From: Moraxellaceae bacterium
Lineage (GTDB): Bacteria; Pseudomonadota; Gammaproteobacteria; Pseudomonadales; Moraxellaceae
DNA: 20,951 bases
Direction: 5' to 3'
Assembly: GCA_014378805.1 (NCBI GenBank)
Contig: JACMMY010000011.1
Coordinates: 1 to 20,951 of the forward strand
Below the pieces are notes generated by a model that saw only the letters and a program-made list of their open reading frames with translations, ran no database searches and had not been told where the DNA came from. This document shows positions 7,715 through 14,269 of this stretch, piece after piece. The translations under genes and the position numbers were made by a program. How positions within the stretch are numbered: the first letter of the stretch is position 1; each line of letters starts with the position of its first letter.

Positions 7715-8072
7715 GGTTACACCTCTTTTGAATAATTTTTGATTGATCGTATGAGATACGGATTAAAAAAGAAAAATAGAATGGTTTTGATTTATAGTCA
7801 GGAGATATTCCAATACTAAACAAATATTTGACTCAATTTGTGTATATTTTGGTTAGATATGTAGTGATTTTTAGATAATATTTTATGACATTATGAGTAC
7901 GAAGTGATGAATAAAAAGATGCTTCAGGAATGCATCAGTATATTAATAGCTGCTTAAACCAAGAAAAACAATTTAGCTTTATATCGAAAAATAAATCCAG
8001 AAAAACGTGATTATCTGAACTTATTTTCGGAATTTGTATGAACGGTTATCAATGAAGTTATCGACTGCGCTT
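7715..8072. other. Non-coding interval upstream of fadE
   Basis: About 360 AT-rich bases between the fadE start and the end of the small zinc-ribbon gene. It should contain the fadE promoter (minus strand). A short symmetric element CGTAT-GAG-ATACG at 7748-7760 lies 34 to 46 bases upstream of the fadE start and could bind a dimeric regulator, but the arms are only five bases. No gene or RNA was recognised. Confidence 0.35.
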
Positions 8073-8312
8073 TTAATATTCATACAATGATCTGTAGTCC
8101 TTAGATTGTTGATAACCTCTAACATCAAATTGAGTGAGTTTACGCTTAGTCACATGACTGATTTCGTTATTGACTTCTTGAGAGGAAACAATGTGGTTAC
8201 AAGTCAGGCACATTGCCCCTTCATAGTCCTCAAATGCTTCAGGCTGATTATGTGTTTCAAGGTTCTTTCCCCCACATTGTGGGCATTTAAATCGAAAATT
8301 TAAGATTTGCAT
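8073..8312 (-). CDS. Small zinc-ribbon protein (ECPxC type)
   Basis: A 79-residue protein with a CPQCGG motif near residues 10-15 and CLTC near residue 36, a four-cysteine zinc ribbon, followed by a charged helical tail rich in Lys, Gln and Tyr. The function is unknown; such short ribbons usually bind nucleic acid or protein. The start is placed at ATG 8312, not at the in-frame ATG at 8375, because GGAG lies five bases upstream of 8312 and because the upstream codons would run through the hairpin at 8360-8391. It follows the HdeD-like gene on the same strand with a 63-base gap and may be its operon partner. It has a distant look-alike at 12251-12472. Confidence 0.65.
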   Translation of the reverse strand: MQILNFRFKCPQCGGKNLETHNQPEAFEDYEGAMCLTCNHIVSSQEVNNEISHVTKRKLTQFDVRGYQQSKDYRSLYEY

Positions 8313-8359
8313 ATTATCTCCAACATTAAATAGATCGGTCATTAATATTTCTATGTGGT

Positions 8360-8391
8360 TGCTTCTGTATATCAATCAATATACAGAAGCA
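8360..8391. terminator. 13-bp perfect hairpin spanning the HdeD-like stop codon
   Basis: Arms 8360-8372 and 8379-8391 (TGCTTCTGTATAT and its exact complement) enclose a six-base loop; the TGA stop of the HdeD-like gene (8376-8378) lies in the loop. No T-run follows on either strand. It is more likely an intercistronic processing or stability element than a standard terminator. Confidence 0.45.
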
Positions 8392-8951
8392 TGGTCATGC
8401 TCAAGACTATGAGCAGCGATAGCAAGCATCAACTGCGACCAACCCGAAAAGATCAAGTTGATACCAATAAAAAAACCAAGAATCCAAAGTCCTTCAGCTT
8501 GTAAATGAGTCAAGATGAAAATACCCAACATCAAACTGATTAATCCGTCGAACAATGTCCAACCCCAATACGGTGTTTTGACGCGTATAGAAATCACGAT
8601 TCGGACAATACCCATCAGACAAAAATAAACTGCGATCAACATTGTGATTATTAATGTTCCTTCTATTGGATGAGCAAAAAGCATAATTCCAATAAAAACA
8701 GACAATAGGGCATTGACAACATGCATGAATACACGACCATTTTTACGGTAATGAATCGCCTGTATTGCTTCAATACTGCCCGAAACGATGAATATCCATC
8801 CTAAAAAAAAGATTGAAATAACCGAAAAAAATACCGTATTTGTCAGTGCGACTACGCCTAAAGTAAACAGACTGACGCCTAAGACCAATCCCAACATCCA
8901 CTTATGGCGTATTTCGCATAAACCAGATTTATCAATAATGACACTGTTCAT
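8376..8951 (-). CDS. HdeD-like (DUF308) membrane protein
   Basis: A 191-residue inner-membrane protein with about six hydrophobic segments (for example WMLGLVLGVSLFTLGVVAL and LIITMLIAVYFCLMGIVRIV), separated by short basic loops such as YRKNGR and RVKTPYWGW. Length and layout match the HdeD/DUF308 family, whose E. coli member contributes to acid resistance at high cell density; the mechanism is not established. Start ATG 8951 is preceded by GAGG with five-base spacing. The zinc-ribbon gene follows on the same strand. The upstream 190 bases are non-coding up to the BON pseudogene. In stress-tolerance clusters of other proteobacteria, HdeD-like genes are often found with USP and BON genes as here. 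Confidence 0.8.
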   Translation of the reverse strand: MNSVIIDKSGLCEIRHKWMLGLVLGVSLFTLGVVALTNTVFFSVISIFFLGWIFIVSGSIEAIQAIHYRKNGRVFMHVVNALLSVFIGIMLFAHPIEGTLIITMLIAVYFCLMGIVRIVISIRVKTPYWGWTLFDGLISLMLGIFILTHLQAEGLWILGFFIGINLIFSGWSQLMLAIAAHSLEHDHASVY

Positions 8952-9138
8952 ATAAACCTCGTAACGTGAGTTTTAGGAGTTGATTAAAACGATCCGTTAA
9001 AAAAATGAATGCCCCTAGCGAATAAAAAAAATGCTCTGCGATGTCTTTCATACACCCCAGAGAAACACATACATTTAAAAAAATTTGAATGACTTTGTGA
9101 CAATCTAGTTGCAGTAAAAATTATCTACTGAGGTTTGA

Positions 9139-9292
9139 TTAAGCGGTGATTTCAATATGATCAATTACGTTATGAACACCCAGCACAGCCCATGCCGTCT
9201 TTGACCTCGACACCAATTTCAGATGCATTGATAGATGGCTTCCATTTGAGTTCACCCATAATGTCTTGCTGTAGTTGTGCATCTATTTACAT
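9139..9292 (-). pseudogene. Remnant of a BON-domain protein gene
   Basis: Reading the minus strand from ATG 9290-9292, the second codon is TAA (9287-9289). The frame then continues I-D-A-Q-L-Q-Q-D-I-M-G-E-L-K-W-K-P-S and on to EIGVEVKDG, which matches the N-terminus of the intact BON protein at 11477 (LQLQLDVLAELTWDPS...HIGVSVDSG). Immediately afterwards another frame encodes AWAVLGVHNVIDHIEITA and a stop, which matches that protein's C-terminus (AAWAALGVTSVINHIVLP). So the gene has lost most of its middle, roughly 160 to 170 codons, out of frame, and also has a nonsense second codon. The product, if any, would be non-functional. Homology is by eye but matches at both ends. Confidence 0.8.
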
Positions 9293-9335
9293 AATAAGAC
9301 TTCATTAAGTATTAATTTAGGCGAGTGTCCATTTT

Positions 9336-9464
9336 TCACCTTAGATGCTTTTGTGTATGTGCGTTACGAAACCTAATTATCATTTCATTACAACAACCGC
9401 TGACTCGCTTTAAAGCATCATCGCGTTCGGATTGATTTGATATGAATTTTGTCTTTTGCCACAT
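9336..9464 (-). other. Unexplained stretch, possible decayed coding sequence
   Basis: Between the BON remnant and the broken VIT gene lies a short minus-strand open frame of 42 codons (starting MWQKTKF, including SERDDALKRVSG) that ends in TGA. The SERDDALKRV segment has the look of a BON-type helix, so it may be another eroded coding fragment. No good ribosome site is present. Treated as uncertain. Confidence 0.2.
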
Positions 9465-9472
9465 CAACCCAA

Positions 9473-10189
9473 TTACGCACCCAATAATGATCCAATCAAG
9501 GACGTTATTAACATGGCAGATAGACCGCCCATCGTCACGCGCAGCAACCCTTTATACCAAGGCACACCTCCAGCGTAGCTCGACATTGCGCCCGAAATCA
9601 TCAAAGCAACGACACTGCAAATGACGACGACAAATTGAACATCGGATGCTGGGCTAAACCAAGCGGCAAGCAAGGGCAACGCGCCGCCCAGAATAAAAGA
9701 CAACCCAGAACTGACTGATGCTTGAATTGGACGTGGCGCAGCAGTATTCGAAATGCCAATTTCATCGAGAGCATAGGCATGAAATGCATCTTTTGCAGTG
9801 AGTTCAATCACAACCTGATTAGCTAAACTCCCCGTTAAACCTCGTTTCACATAGAGTTTTTCTAGTTCATCCAGTTCGTAGTCTGGGTTCTGGAGTAATG
9901 AGTTTTTTCATTGCGTAGGTCAGCTTTTTCAATATCTGACTGTGATTGCACCGAAACATATTCGCCTGCTGCCATCGATAAAGCACCAGAGACCAAACCT
10001 GCGATGCCTGTCACCAGAATGATGTGCGTGCTCACACCACTGGCGGCAACACCCATGATTAAACTGGAAACTGAGACAAATGCCATCATTTGAACCCAGT
10101 ACAGCAGCACGTAACCAGCCTGAGCGGTTACTGTAGTGCTGTAATGGACTTATTTTATCTACATTTTTGATCGTACTATTGATGCTCAT
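9473..10189 (-). pseudogene. VIT/CCC1-family metal transporter, frameshifted
   Basis: The sum of three consecutive frames is a full VIT (vacuolar iron/manganese transporter-like) protein of about 238 residues. The N-terminal part has HYSNRSGWLRAAVLGSNDGI; the middle has the family signature SGALSMAAGEYVSVQSQSD and EKADL; the third part has KRGLTGSLANQVVIEL, DAFHAYALDEIGIS and three hydrophobic segments ending GSLLGA-stop. The first break is one extra base in the T3 run at 10078-10080 (minus-strand ATTTGTC where ATTGTC would restore GIVSVSSL). The second is one missing base in the A6 run at 9903-9908 (an added A restores NEKNSLLQNPDYELDELEKLYVKRG). Both are single-base, short-homopolymer changes, so sequencing error is an alternative to true decay. 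ATG 10189 overlaps the upstream gene by 14 bases. Confidence 0.8.
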
Positions 10190-10598
10190 GCGTCGTTGTT
10201 ACCCCACCATGTAAGGTATCTGACGTTGAATTTGGAACATGTTTGATGTTTCCAGTTGGATTAATATCATGATAAATAACGCCATTTTTCCATACAACCC
10301 GCTCAGCGTTTTTATTGTCATTTTTAATAGTTTTGATCGAATCTCGATTAATGTCTTGAGCCACATGATGCTGTTTATGGCACGTCTGATTGTGATGATG
10401 ACGGTGATGAGACTGATGACGTAAAAGACGATGTCTATTTTCAATTCGCGTCGCTGTTGTCGGCGCGTCACTCACTGACATACTTGTTGTTGGCGTCATA
10501 TCTGGATTCGGTCCTGCTGCGTAAAGTTGCAAACTCATCCCCAAAGTCAAATTTACAACGAGCATGGTACCCCGCGTAAATTTTTTCGAAATATTCAT
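10176..10598 (-). CDS. Secreted His-rich protein
   Basis: A 140-residue protein of unknown family. A signal peptide is likely: basic start (MNISKKFTRG), a hydrophobic stretch (TMLVVNLTLGMSLQLYAAG) and a probable cleavage after YAA. The mature part has a strongly His-rich patch (HRLLRHQSHHRHHHNQTCHK) around residues 57-76, which suggests binding of Ni, Zn, Cu or Fe in the periplasm, and a C-terminal segment RVVWKNGVIYHDINP. Start ATG 10598 has GGAG seven bases upstream, an excellent ribosome site. Its last codons overlap the start of the VIT transporter gene, so the two were translationally coupled; a metal-buffering partner for that transporter is a reasonable inference. A possible duplicated -10 element lies in its leader at 10626-10649. 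Confidence 0.7.
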   Translation of the reverse strand: MNISKKFTRGTMLVVNLTLGMSLQLYAAGPNPDMTPTTSMSVSDAPTTATRIENRHRLLRHQSHHRHHHNQTCHKQHHVAQDINRDSIKTIKNDNKNAERVVWKNGVIYHDINPTGNIKHVPNSTSDTLHGGVTTTHEHQ

Positions 10599-10625
10599 AT
10601 CGATTCTCCAAATTGGATTTCAAAA

Positions 10626-10649
10626 TTTATAGCTTGATTTATAGCTTGA
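10626..10649. repeat. Tandem 12-bp duplication in the leader of the His-rich gene
   Basis: TTTATAGCTTGA occurs twice without a gap. On the minus strand each unit contains GCTATAAA, a -10-like hexamer, and TTGAAT lies 15 bases before the first copy. The duplication may therefore have doubled a -10 element. Confidence 0.6.
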
Positions 10650-10751
10650 TTCGGTGCCATTCAATACACCGACTGGTCTTCAAAAAGCATCGACAGATCC
10701 ACATGATATAAAGTGCTTAAACTTAAAATTGATCACTTCACAATAATCACG

Positions 10752-10771
10752 ACCGATCAAACGTTATCGGT
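10752..10771. promoter_or_regulatory. Dyad ACCGAT-N8-ATCGGT
   Basis: Perfect six-base arms separated by eight bases, about 155 bases upstream of the His-rich gene and just beside the hairpin at 10781-10806. The size suits a dimeric regulator. No family can be assigned. Confidence 0.35.
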
Positions 10772-10780
10772 TATTCAAAC

Positions 10781-10806
10781 CCTTCCCGTCTTTTCGGACG
10801 GAAAGG
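10781..10806 (-). terminator. Terminator of the small His/Ala-rich gene
   Basis: CCTTCCCGTC (10781-10790) and GACGGAAAGG (10797-10806) pair over ten positions with one mismatch around a six-base loop. On the minus strand the stem is followed by GTTTGAATAA. It lies 40 bases after the stop of the gene at 10847-11053. Confidence 0.6.
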
Positions 10807-10846
10807 ATGACAACTGATGCTGCTTATGAAGATTATTTATGGATGA

Positions 10847-11053
10847 TTATTTAGATGAAATATCATTAGCCTTGACTGACTTTTGATGTGCCGCATCGCT
10901 CGCTTTTAGGGCAATGGTAGAACAATCTTTGGCATCGTCCATTTTATTATTGTCGTGACATGCAGCCGCTTTGTTATGCTGGTCGGCACATGCTTTATGC
11001 TCAGTTGCAGCTTCCTTGTGCGCTGTACTAGCGTGGGTATTTAACTCTGACAT
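10847..11053 (-). CDS. Small His/Ala/Cys-rich helical protein
   Basis: A 68-residue, highly charged, predicted all-helical cytoplasmic protein with no signal peptide. It has repeated Ala-His-Lys/Glu patterns (STAHKEAATEHKACADQHNK) and three cysteines (residues 22, 32 and 43). It resembles a widespread group of small His/Ala-rich bacterial proteins of unknown function that are frequently found with stress genes; metal binding is plausible but unproven. Start ATG 11053 has AAGGAA about eight bases upstream. It is transcribed alone, ends before a good hairpin at 10781-10806, and lies between the His-rich secreted gene and the BON gene. Confidence 0.6.
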   Translation of the reverse strand: MSELNTHASTAHKEAATEHKACADQHNKAAACHDNNKMDDAKDCSTIALKASDAAHQKSVKANDISSK

Positions 11054-11476
11054 GGTAATTTCCTTTTAAAAAAAACATTAAATGATATGTTCTGAAACTT
11101 TTGATCTTAAATAAAATGTCATCTAGGATTAAATTTTAAATCTGATCTCGGATTCAGAAATTAAGTATCTACCACTTATATACGTCCGTTTGTACGCTAA
11201 GCCACATAAGTAAAATCGTAAAATTTCTCATCTAAAAATATATTTCTGAGCTATTTTTTGGAATTTATATTTCCTTAAAACCTAACACTAGATTGACTTT
11301 GACCCAAAAATTTACACCATGAAATGATTTAGGCATTCACCCGTTCATCTGTGTTTTTATCTTTGTGATCGGCTGACCAAAACGTAAAGAAATGATAATT
11401 AAGTGTCCTAAGGCACAGAGTATCCACATCAGTAAACCGCAAAATGCACATAGGCAATCTCATGTAGAAAATAGTC
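11054..11476. other. AT-rich intergenic region between divergent genes
   Basis: About 420 bases between the small His/Ala-rich gene (minus) and the BON gene (plus), so promoters in both directions should lie here. TTGATCTTAAATAA at 11101-11114 matches the FNR consensus (TTGAT-N4-ATCAA) at eight of ten positions, 55 bases upstream of the minus-strand gene. A match this good is expected several times by chance in a window of this size, so it is only a candidate. No gene recognised. Confidence 0.35.
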
Positions 11477-12139
11477 ATGAAATCAGATTTACAGTTACAA
11501 CTGGACGTACTGGCTGAACTCACATGGGATCCATCTGTCGACGCAAGACATATTGGTGTTTCAGTAGACTCTGGGATCGTATCGTTATCAGGTAATTTTG
11601 ATAATTTAGCCGCAAAATGGAACTCAGAGCGTGCGGCGAAGCATGTCACAGGTGTGAAAGCACTAACTGTCGAAATAAATGTGAAATTGCCCAGCTCAAG
11701 CAAAAAAACAGATACGGAAATCGCCAAATCTGTTGAAAACACGCTTGAATGGACTATCAATGTGCCGAAGAAACCATTCAAAATTATGGTTGAAGATGGA
11801 TGGGTAACGTTGTCTGGCGAAGCCAAGTGGGATTATCAACGCAACGCGGGAACAGATGCGATTCGCTCATTAATTGGCATCGTCGGAATCACCAATCAGA
11901 TCAAACTTGTTTCTAAAGATGATTTGATCGCGCTCAGCACCGTCATTAAAATCGATATTGAGACAGCGCTAAAACGACTCGTCACGTTGGATTCTCATAA
12001 AATTAATATAGAAACAACGGGCTCAGAAGTGATTCTTTCAGGTACTGTAAAAAATTTGCTCGAAGCAGATATGGCTAAACACGCAGCTTGGGCTGCACTT
12101 GGTGTGACGAGTGTGATTAATCATATCGTTTTACCTTGA
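11477..12139 (+). CDS. BON-domain protein (three BON repeats)
   Basis: A 220-residue protein built of three BON (bacterial OsmY and nodulation) modules: residues about 5-72, 77-146 and 149-220. Each has the alpha-beta-beta-alpha-beta pattern with a VxxGxVxLSG core (SVDSGIVSLSGNF, MVEDGWVTLSGEA, TTGSEVILSGTV) and a GV-T/S-x-V/I-x-N strand. BON proteins are thought to bind phospholipid or envelope surfaces under osmotic and other stress; the E. coli example OsmY is periplasmic. There is no signal peptide here, so this one is probably cytoplasmic. The ribosome site before ATG 11477 is weak. It is intact, while a relative at 9139-9292 has been reduced to its two ends. Confidence 0.88.
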   Translation: MKSDLQLQLDVLAELTWDPSVDARHIGVSVDSGIVSLSGNFDNLAAKWNSERAAKHVTGVKALTVEINVKLPSSSKKTDTEIAKSVENTLEWTINVPKKPFKIMVEDGWVTLSGEAKWDYQRNAGTDAIRSLIGIVGITNQIKLVSKDDLIALSTVIKIDIETALKRLVTLDSHKINIETTGSEVILSGTVKNLLEADMAKHAAWAALGVTSVINHIVLP

Positions 12140-12250
12140 TCAAATTGTCAACACAAATCCAATTTAAACTTTAAAGCTGCTATGACTTTTTATTTCAAAC
12201 TATTGTTCATTGTAATCTTTAAAAGTAAAAATCGTTCCATGGAGGAAATG

Positions 12251-12472
12251 ATGTTTTCAAATAGTCAGGCTTTTTTAAGTTGTCCAAAATGTGGGCAAAA
12301 CATTTTTAGAGGTCATGTAAATCACCTAAACAATCACGAAGAGAAAAATGACGAATGTACATACTGTTCGTTCGCCATTGCAAAAGATTTAATTGTTCAA
12401 CGCGCCAGAAAAAATATTCAAAGGTTGGTTAAAGAAACTAAAAATATTCGTCCGCCTGATGGTCTTCGATGA
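12251..12472 (+). CDS. Small zinc-ribbon protein
   Basis: A 73-residue protein with CPKCG near residues 11-15 and CTYC near residues 37-40, forming a four-cysteine zinc ribbon. The intervening segment has two histidines (RGHVNHLNNHEEK), and a basic helical tail follows (QRARKNIQRLVKETKN). Function unknown; a nucleic-acid or protein-binding role would fit the basic tail. The start is placed at ATG 12251 because GGAGG (12241-12245) lies five bases upstream; upstream in-frame ATGs at 12182, 12239 and 12248 are worse placed. It sits 111 bases after the BON gene on the same strand and resembles the zinc-ribbon gene at 8073-8312 in layout, although the sequences are far apart. Confidence 0.7.
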   Translation: MFSNSQAFLSCPKCGQNIFRGHVNHLNNHEEKNDECTYCSFAIAKDLIVQRARKNIQRLVKETKNIRPPDGLR

Positions 12473-12497
12473 TCGAAGCTGAATATTGAGCTTTATT
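12464..12497 (+). terminator. Possible terminator after the zinc-ribbon gene
   Basis: CTTCGAT (12464-12470) and ATCGAAG (12472-12478) form a tight palindrome across the stop codon. Just after it AAGCT and AGCTT form a second small stem followed by TATTTTAGG. Both stems are short. Confidence 0.35.
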
Positions 12498-12573
12498 TTA
12501 GGACAGTAAAAAGCAGATTCATTGATCTGGTTTATGAAAATAGTCTATTAAATTTTAATTTATGGAGAACGTC

Positions 12574-12831
12574 ATGAGTGAAGTCAACATTAGAACGACA
12601 ACCAAAGAAAAAATTGCTTTTGAGTTAATGACAACGATTGCGCATGCAAGTTGTCGCTCAAATGGCAAATTTAAGAAAAAACAAAAAAGCGAAAACTATT
12701 GGCTCGATCTTTATGACAAATGCTTGCTGTCTGTCCTTCATATTCAGCCGAATCCACAGGAAAAGCCCTTAGGAAAACCACCTATCACGCCAGTTTTAGC
12801 AAAGCAAAATGGCTCTGCAATTGTCAATTAA
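12574..12831 (+). CDS. Hypothetical protein
   Basis: An 85-residue protein with no family that I recognise. It begins MSEVNIRTTTKEKIAFELM, then has a helical stretch ending HASCRSNGK, a basic patch (KFKKKQKSENYWLDLYDKC) and a proline-rich C-terminus (IQPNPQEKPLGKPPITPV). There is no signal peptide or membrane segment. The start is placed at ATG 12574, six bases after GGAG; the in-frame ATG at 12562 contains that ribosome site and would add four residues. It lies between the zinc-ribbon and universal stress protein genes on the same strand, so a stress-related role is only contextual. Confidence 0.6.
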   Translation: MSEVNIRTTTKEKIAFELMTTIAHASCRSNGKFKKKQKSENYWLDLYDKCLLSVLHIQPNPQEKPLGKPPITPVLAKQNGSAIVN

Positions 12832-12853
12832 TCGAGTCCGCGATTACATGATC

Positions 12854-12930
12854 AAGTCATCCATATGACTTAGTTTGATCGATGCCTTTTGTAAAGCATA
12901 GTCGACCAGTCATGCGGTTAAATCGCATGA
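12854..12930. promoter_or_regulatory. Two hairpins in the leader region of the USP gene
   Basis: AAGTCAT (12854-12860) pairs with ATGACTT (12865-12871) over a four-base loop. TCATGCG (12910-12916) pairs with CGCATGA (12924-12930) over seven bases. The first may end transcription of the 12574-12831 gene; the second is followed by TCTTAT. Either could instead be an operator for the USP gene starting at 13003. Confidence 0.4.
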
Positions 12931-13002
12931 TCTTATAACGAATAAATTTGAGCTAGATTTATAAGCTCAACTATCCCATCCAAACAATGATTAGAGATTA
13001 AG

Positions 13003-13851
13003 ATGATGAGTTATCAAAGTATGATTGTTTTTTTGGATCACAGCCCACGATCAAAAGTTCGGCTGACAGTCGCACTCCAACTCGCAGAAGCACACAATGC
13101 TCATCTAACTGCTATTTATCTATACTACTTGCCGTTTGACCCAAGTATCAATCCCCTTGTCTCTGCACCATTACTGAAAGAGTATAAACAAGAGATTTCT
13201 GATCAACAAAAGTACAGTTACGAAGACTTCATGACATCCTGTCACTCCGCTGGGGTCATGCATCATTGGATAGCGGCATCAACTTATGAAGCGAGCGCTG
13301 CAATTGCCTATGCTCGCTGCTGCGATATCATCGTCGCGGGTCAGTTTGATCCTCAAGACCCTCTTAATACACTCGACCAAGGGTTTCTGGGTCGCTTGTT
13401 ACTGGCGGTGGGTCGTCCAGTACTACTCGTGCCACGCTATGAAGCACAAATCAATATCACATTTCCGCACATTCTTGTGGCGTGGAATGGCAGTCGTGAC
13501 TCGACGCGTGCCATTACCGATGCGTTACCCCTTCTCAAACGTGCTGAACGAATCACTTTGATTACTGCACACAATGCAACTCATAAAGAAACGGGGCAAA
13601 GTCACATCCCTCATCCGGATATTCTCGCGTACCTTCGTCATCACCAATTGAATGCACAGGTGATTGAGCAGATTGAACCGTCTATGGATAACGGAGAGTG
13701 GATATTGGCAAGATCTGGCGGCTTAGATTTGCGTGCCGATCTGATTGTTGCTGGTGCTTATGGACATAACCGATTAGATGAGTTTCTATTAGGCGGTGTT
13801 ACGCGCACTTTGCTGCACAGTGCAATGACACCCGTGTTGATGTCACATTAA
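13003..13851 (+). CDS. Universal stress protein with two UspA domains
   Basis: A 282-residue cytoplasmic protein with tandem USP (Rossmann-like) domains. The first (residues about 1-140: MIVFLDHSPRSKVRLTVALQLAEAHNAHLTAIYLY, then CDIIVAGQFDP) is degenerate in the nucleotide site. The second (about 148-282: ILVAWNGSRDSTRAITDALP, then DLIVAGAYGHNRLDEFLLGGVTRTLL) keeps the G-x2-G-x9-G-T/S-type ATP-binding motif as GAYGHNRLDEFLLGGVT. USPs promote survival during growth arrest, starvation and, in related gammaproteobacteria, oxygen limitation under Anr/FNR control. ATG codons at 13003 and 13006 are both possible. It is followed by the DUF3562-like gene and fnr on the same strand, though hairpins separate them. 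Confidence 0.88.
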   Translation: MMSYQSMIVFLDHSPRSKVRLTVALQLAEAHNAHLTAIYLYYLPFDPSINPLVSAPLLKEYKQEISDQQKYSYEDFMTSCHSAGVMHHWIAASTYEASAAIAYARCCDIIVAGQFDPQDPLNTLDQGFLGRLLLAVGRPVLLVPRYEAQINITFPHILVAWNGSRDSTRAITDALPLLKRAERITLITAHNATHKETGQSHIPHPDILAYLRHHQLNAQVIEQIEPSMDNGEWILARSGGLDLRADLIVAGAYGHNRLDEFLLGGVTRTLLHSAMTPVLMSH

Positions 13852-13869
13852 AAAGACACATGTTTACTG

Positions 13870-13893
13870 AGTCATCACTATGGATGTGTGACT
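13870..13893 (+). terminator. Hairpin after the USP gene
   Basis: AGTCA-t-CAC (13870-13878) pairs with GTG-TGACT (13886-13893), eight pairs with one bulged base and a seven-base loop. There is no T-run, so termination is uncertain. Confidence 0.35.
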
Positions 13894-13959
13894 GATGATC
13901 ATAATAGTTAAAAGAAACAAAATACTCTGTTTAAACAAAAACTCTGTGGAGTCTTTAAA

Positions 13960-14244
13960 ATGAAAAGCGGACACGATGATTATATGATTCATGAGATCGC
14001 CGAAATGGCGCATGTGTCTGAACAAGAAGTTCTCTCAGAATTTCAAGTCACTTTGGCATCGATGGTCGCTAAAGCGCGTATCCATGATTTCCTCCCTTTA
14101 TTGGCAATGAATCAAGTTAGACGACAATACATGGCATCCATTTTACCCAAACGAGAATTTAATTCTTGTTTGCCAACACGACGTTCTACGGCTCAAGGCA
14201 ATTATTTTGAATCGATGAAACTGATACCGATTGCACCGAACTAA
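13960..14244 (+). CDS. DUF3562-like small protein
   Basis: A 94-residue protein. The middle part (IAEMAHVSEQEVLSEFQVTLASM, then VAKARIHDFLPLLAMNQVRRQ) resembles the small DUF3562 family: a helix with conserved acidic positions, then A-R-I/V-x-D/T-F-L/V-P-L/V-L-A and an arginine-rich end. The function of that family is unknown. The start ATG 13960 is preceded by GTGGAG about nine bases upstream. No signal peptide. It lies between the USP and fnr genes on the same strand and is often found in that sort of company in stress gene sets. The C-terminal tail after residue 60 is unlike the family and variable. Confidence 0.6.
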   Translation: MKSGHDDYMIHEIAEMAHVSEQEVLSEFQVTLASMVAKARIHDFLPLLAMNQVRRQYMASILPKREFNSCLPTRRSTAQGNYFESMKLIPIAPN

Positions 14245-14269
14245 AGCGTAAATCGACTCATACAAAAGT

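Noticed and set aside
7626..7823. A 65-codon minus-strand frame overlapping the fadE start
   Set aside because: It overlaps the well-supported fadE start in another frame and has no ribosome site or family.
8980..8993. FNR box upstream of the HdeD-like gene
   Set aside because: Only the first half-site TTGAT fits, and its distance to the start codon would place transcription inside the gene.
10199..10471. A 90-codon minus-strand frame with hydrophobic segments
   Set aside because: It lies within the His-rich secreted gene in another frame; the secreted gene has the better ribosome site and a signal peptide.
11329..11826. A 165-codon minus-strand open frame
   Set aside because: It overlaps the intact triple-BON gene on the other strand for most of its length, and its Ser/Thr-rich product has no family look.
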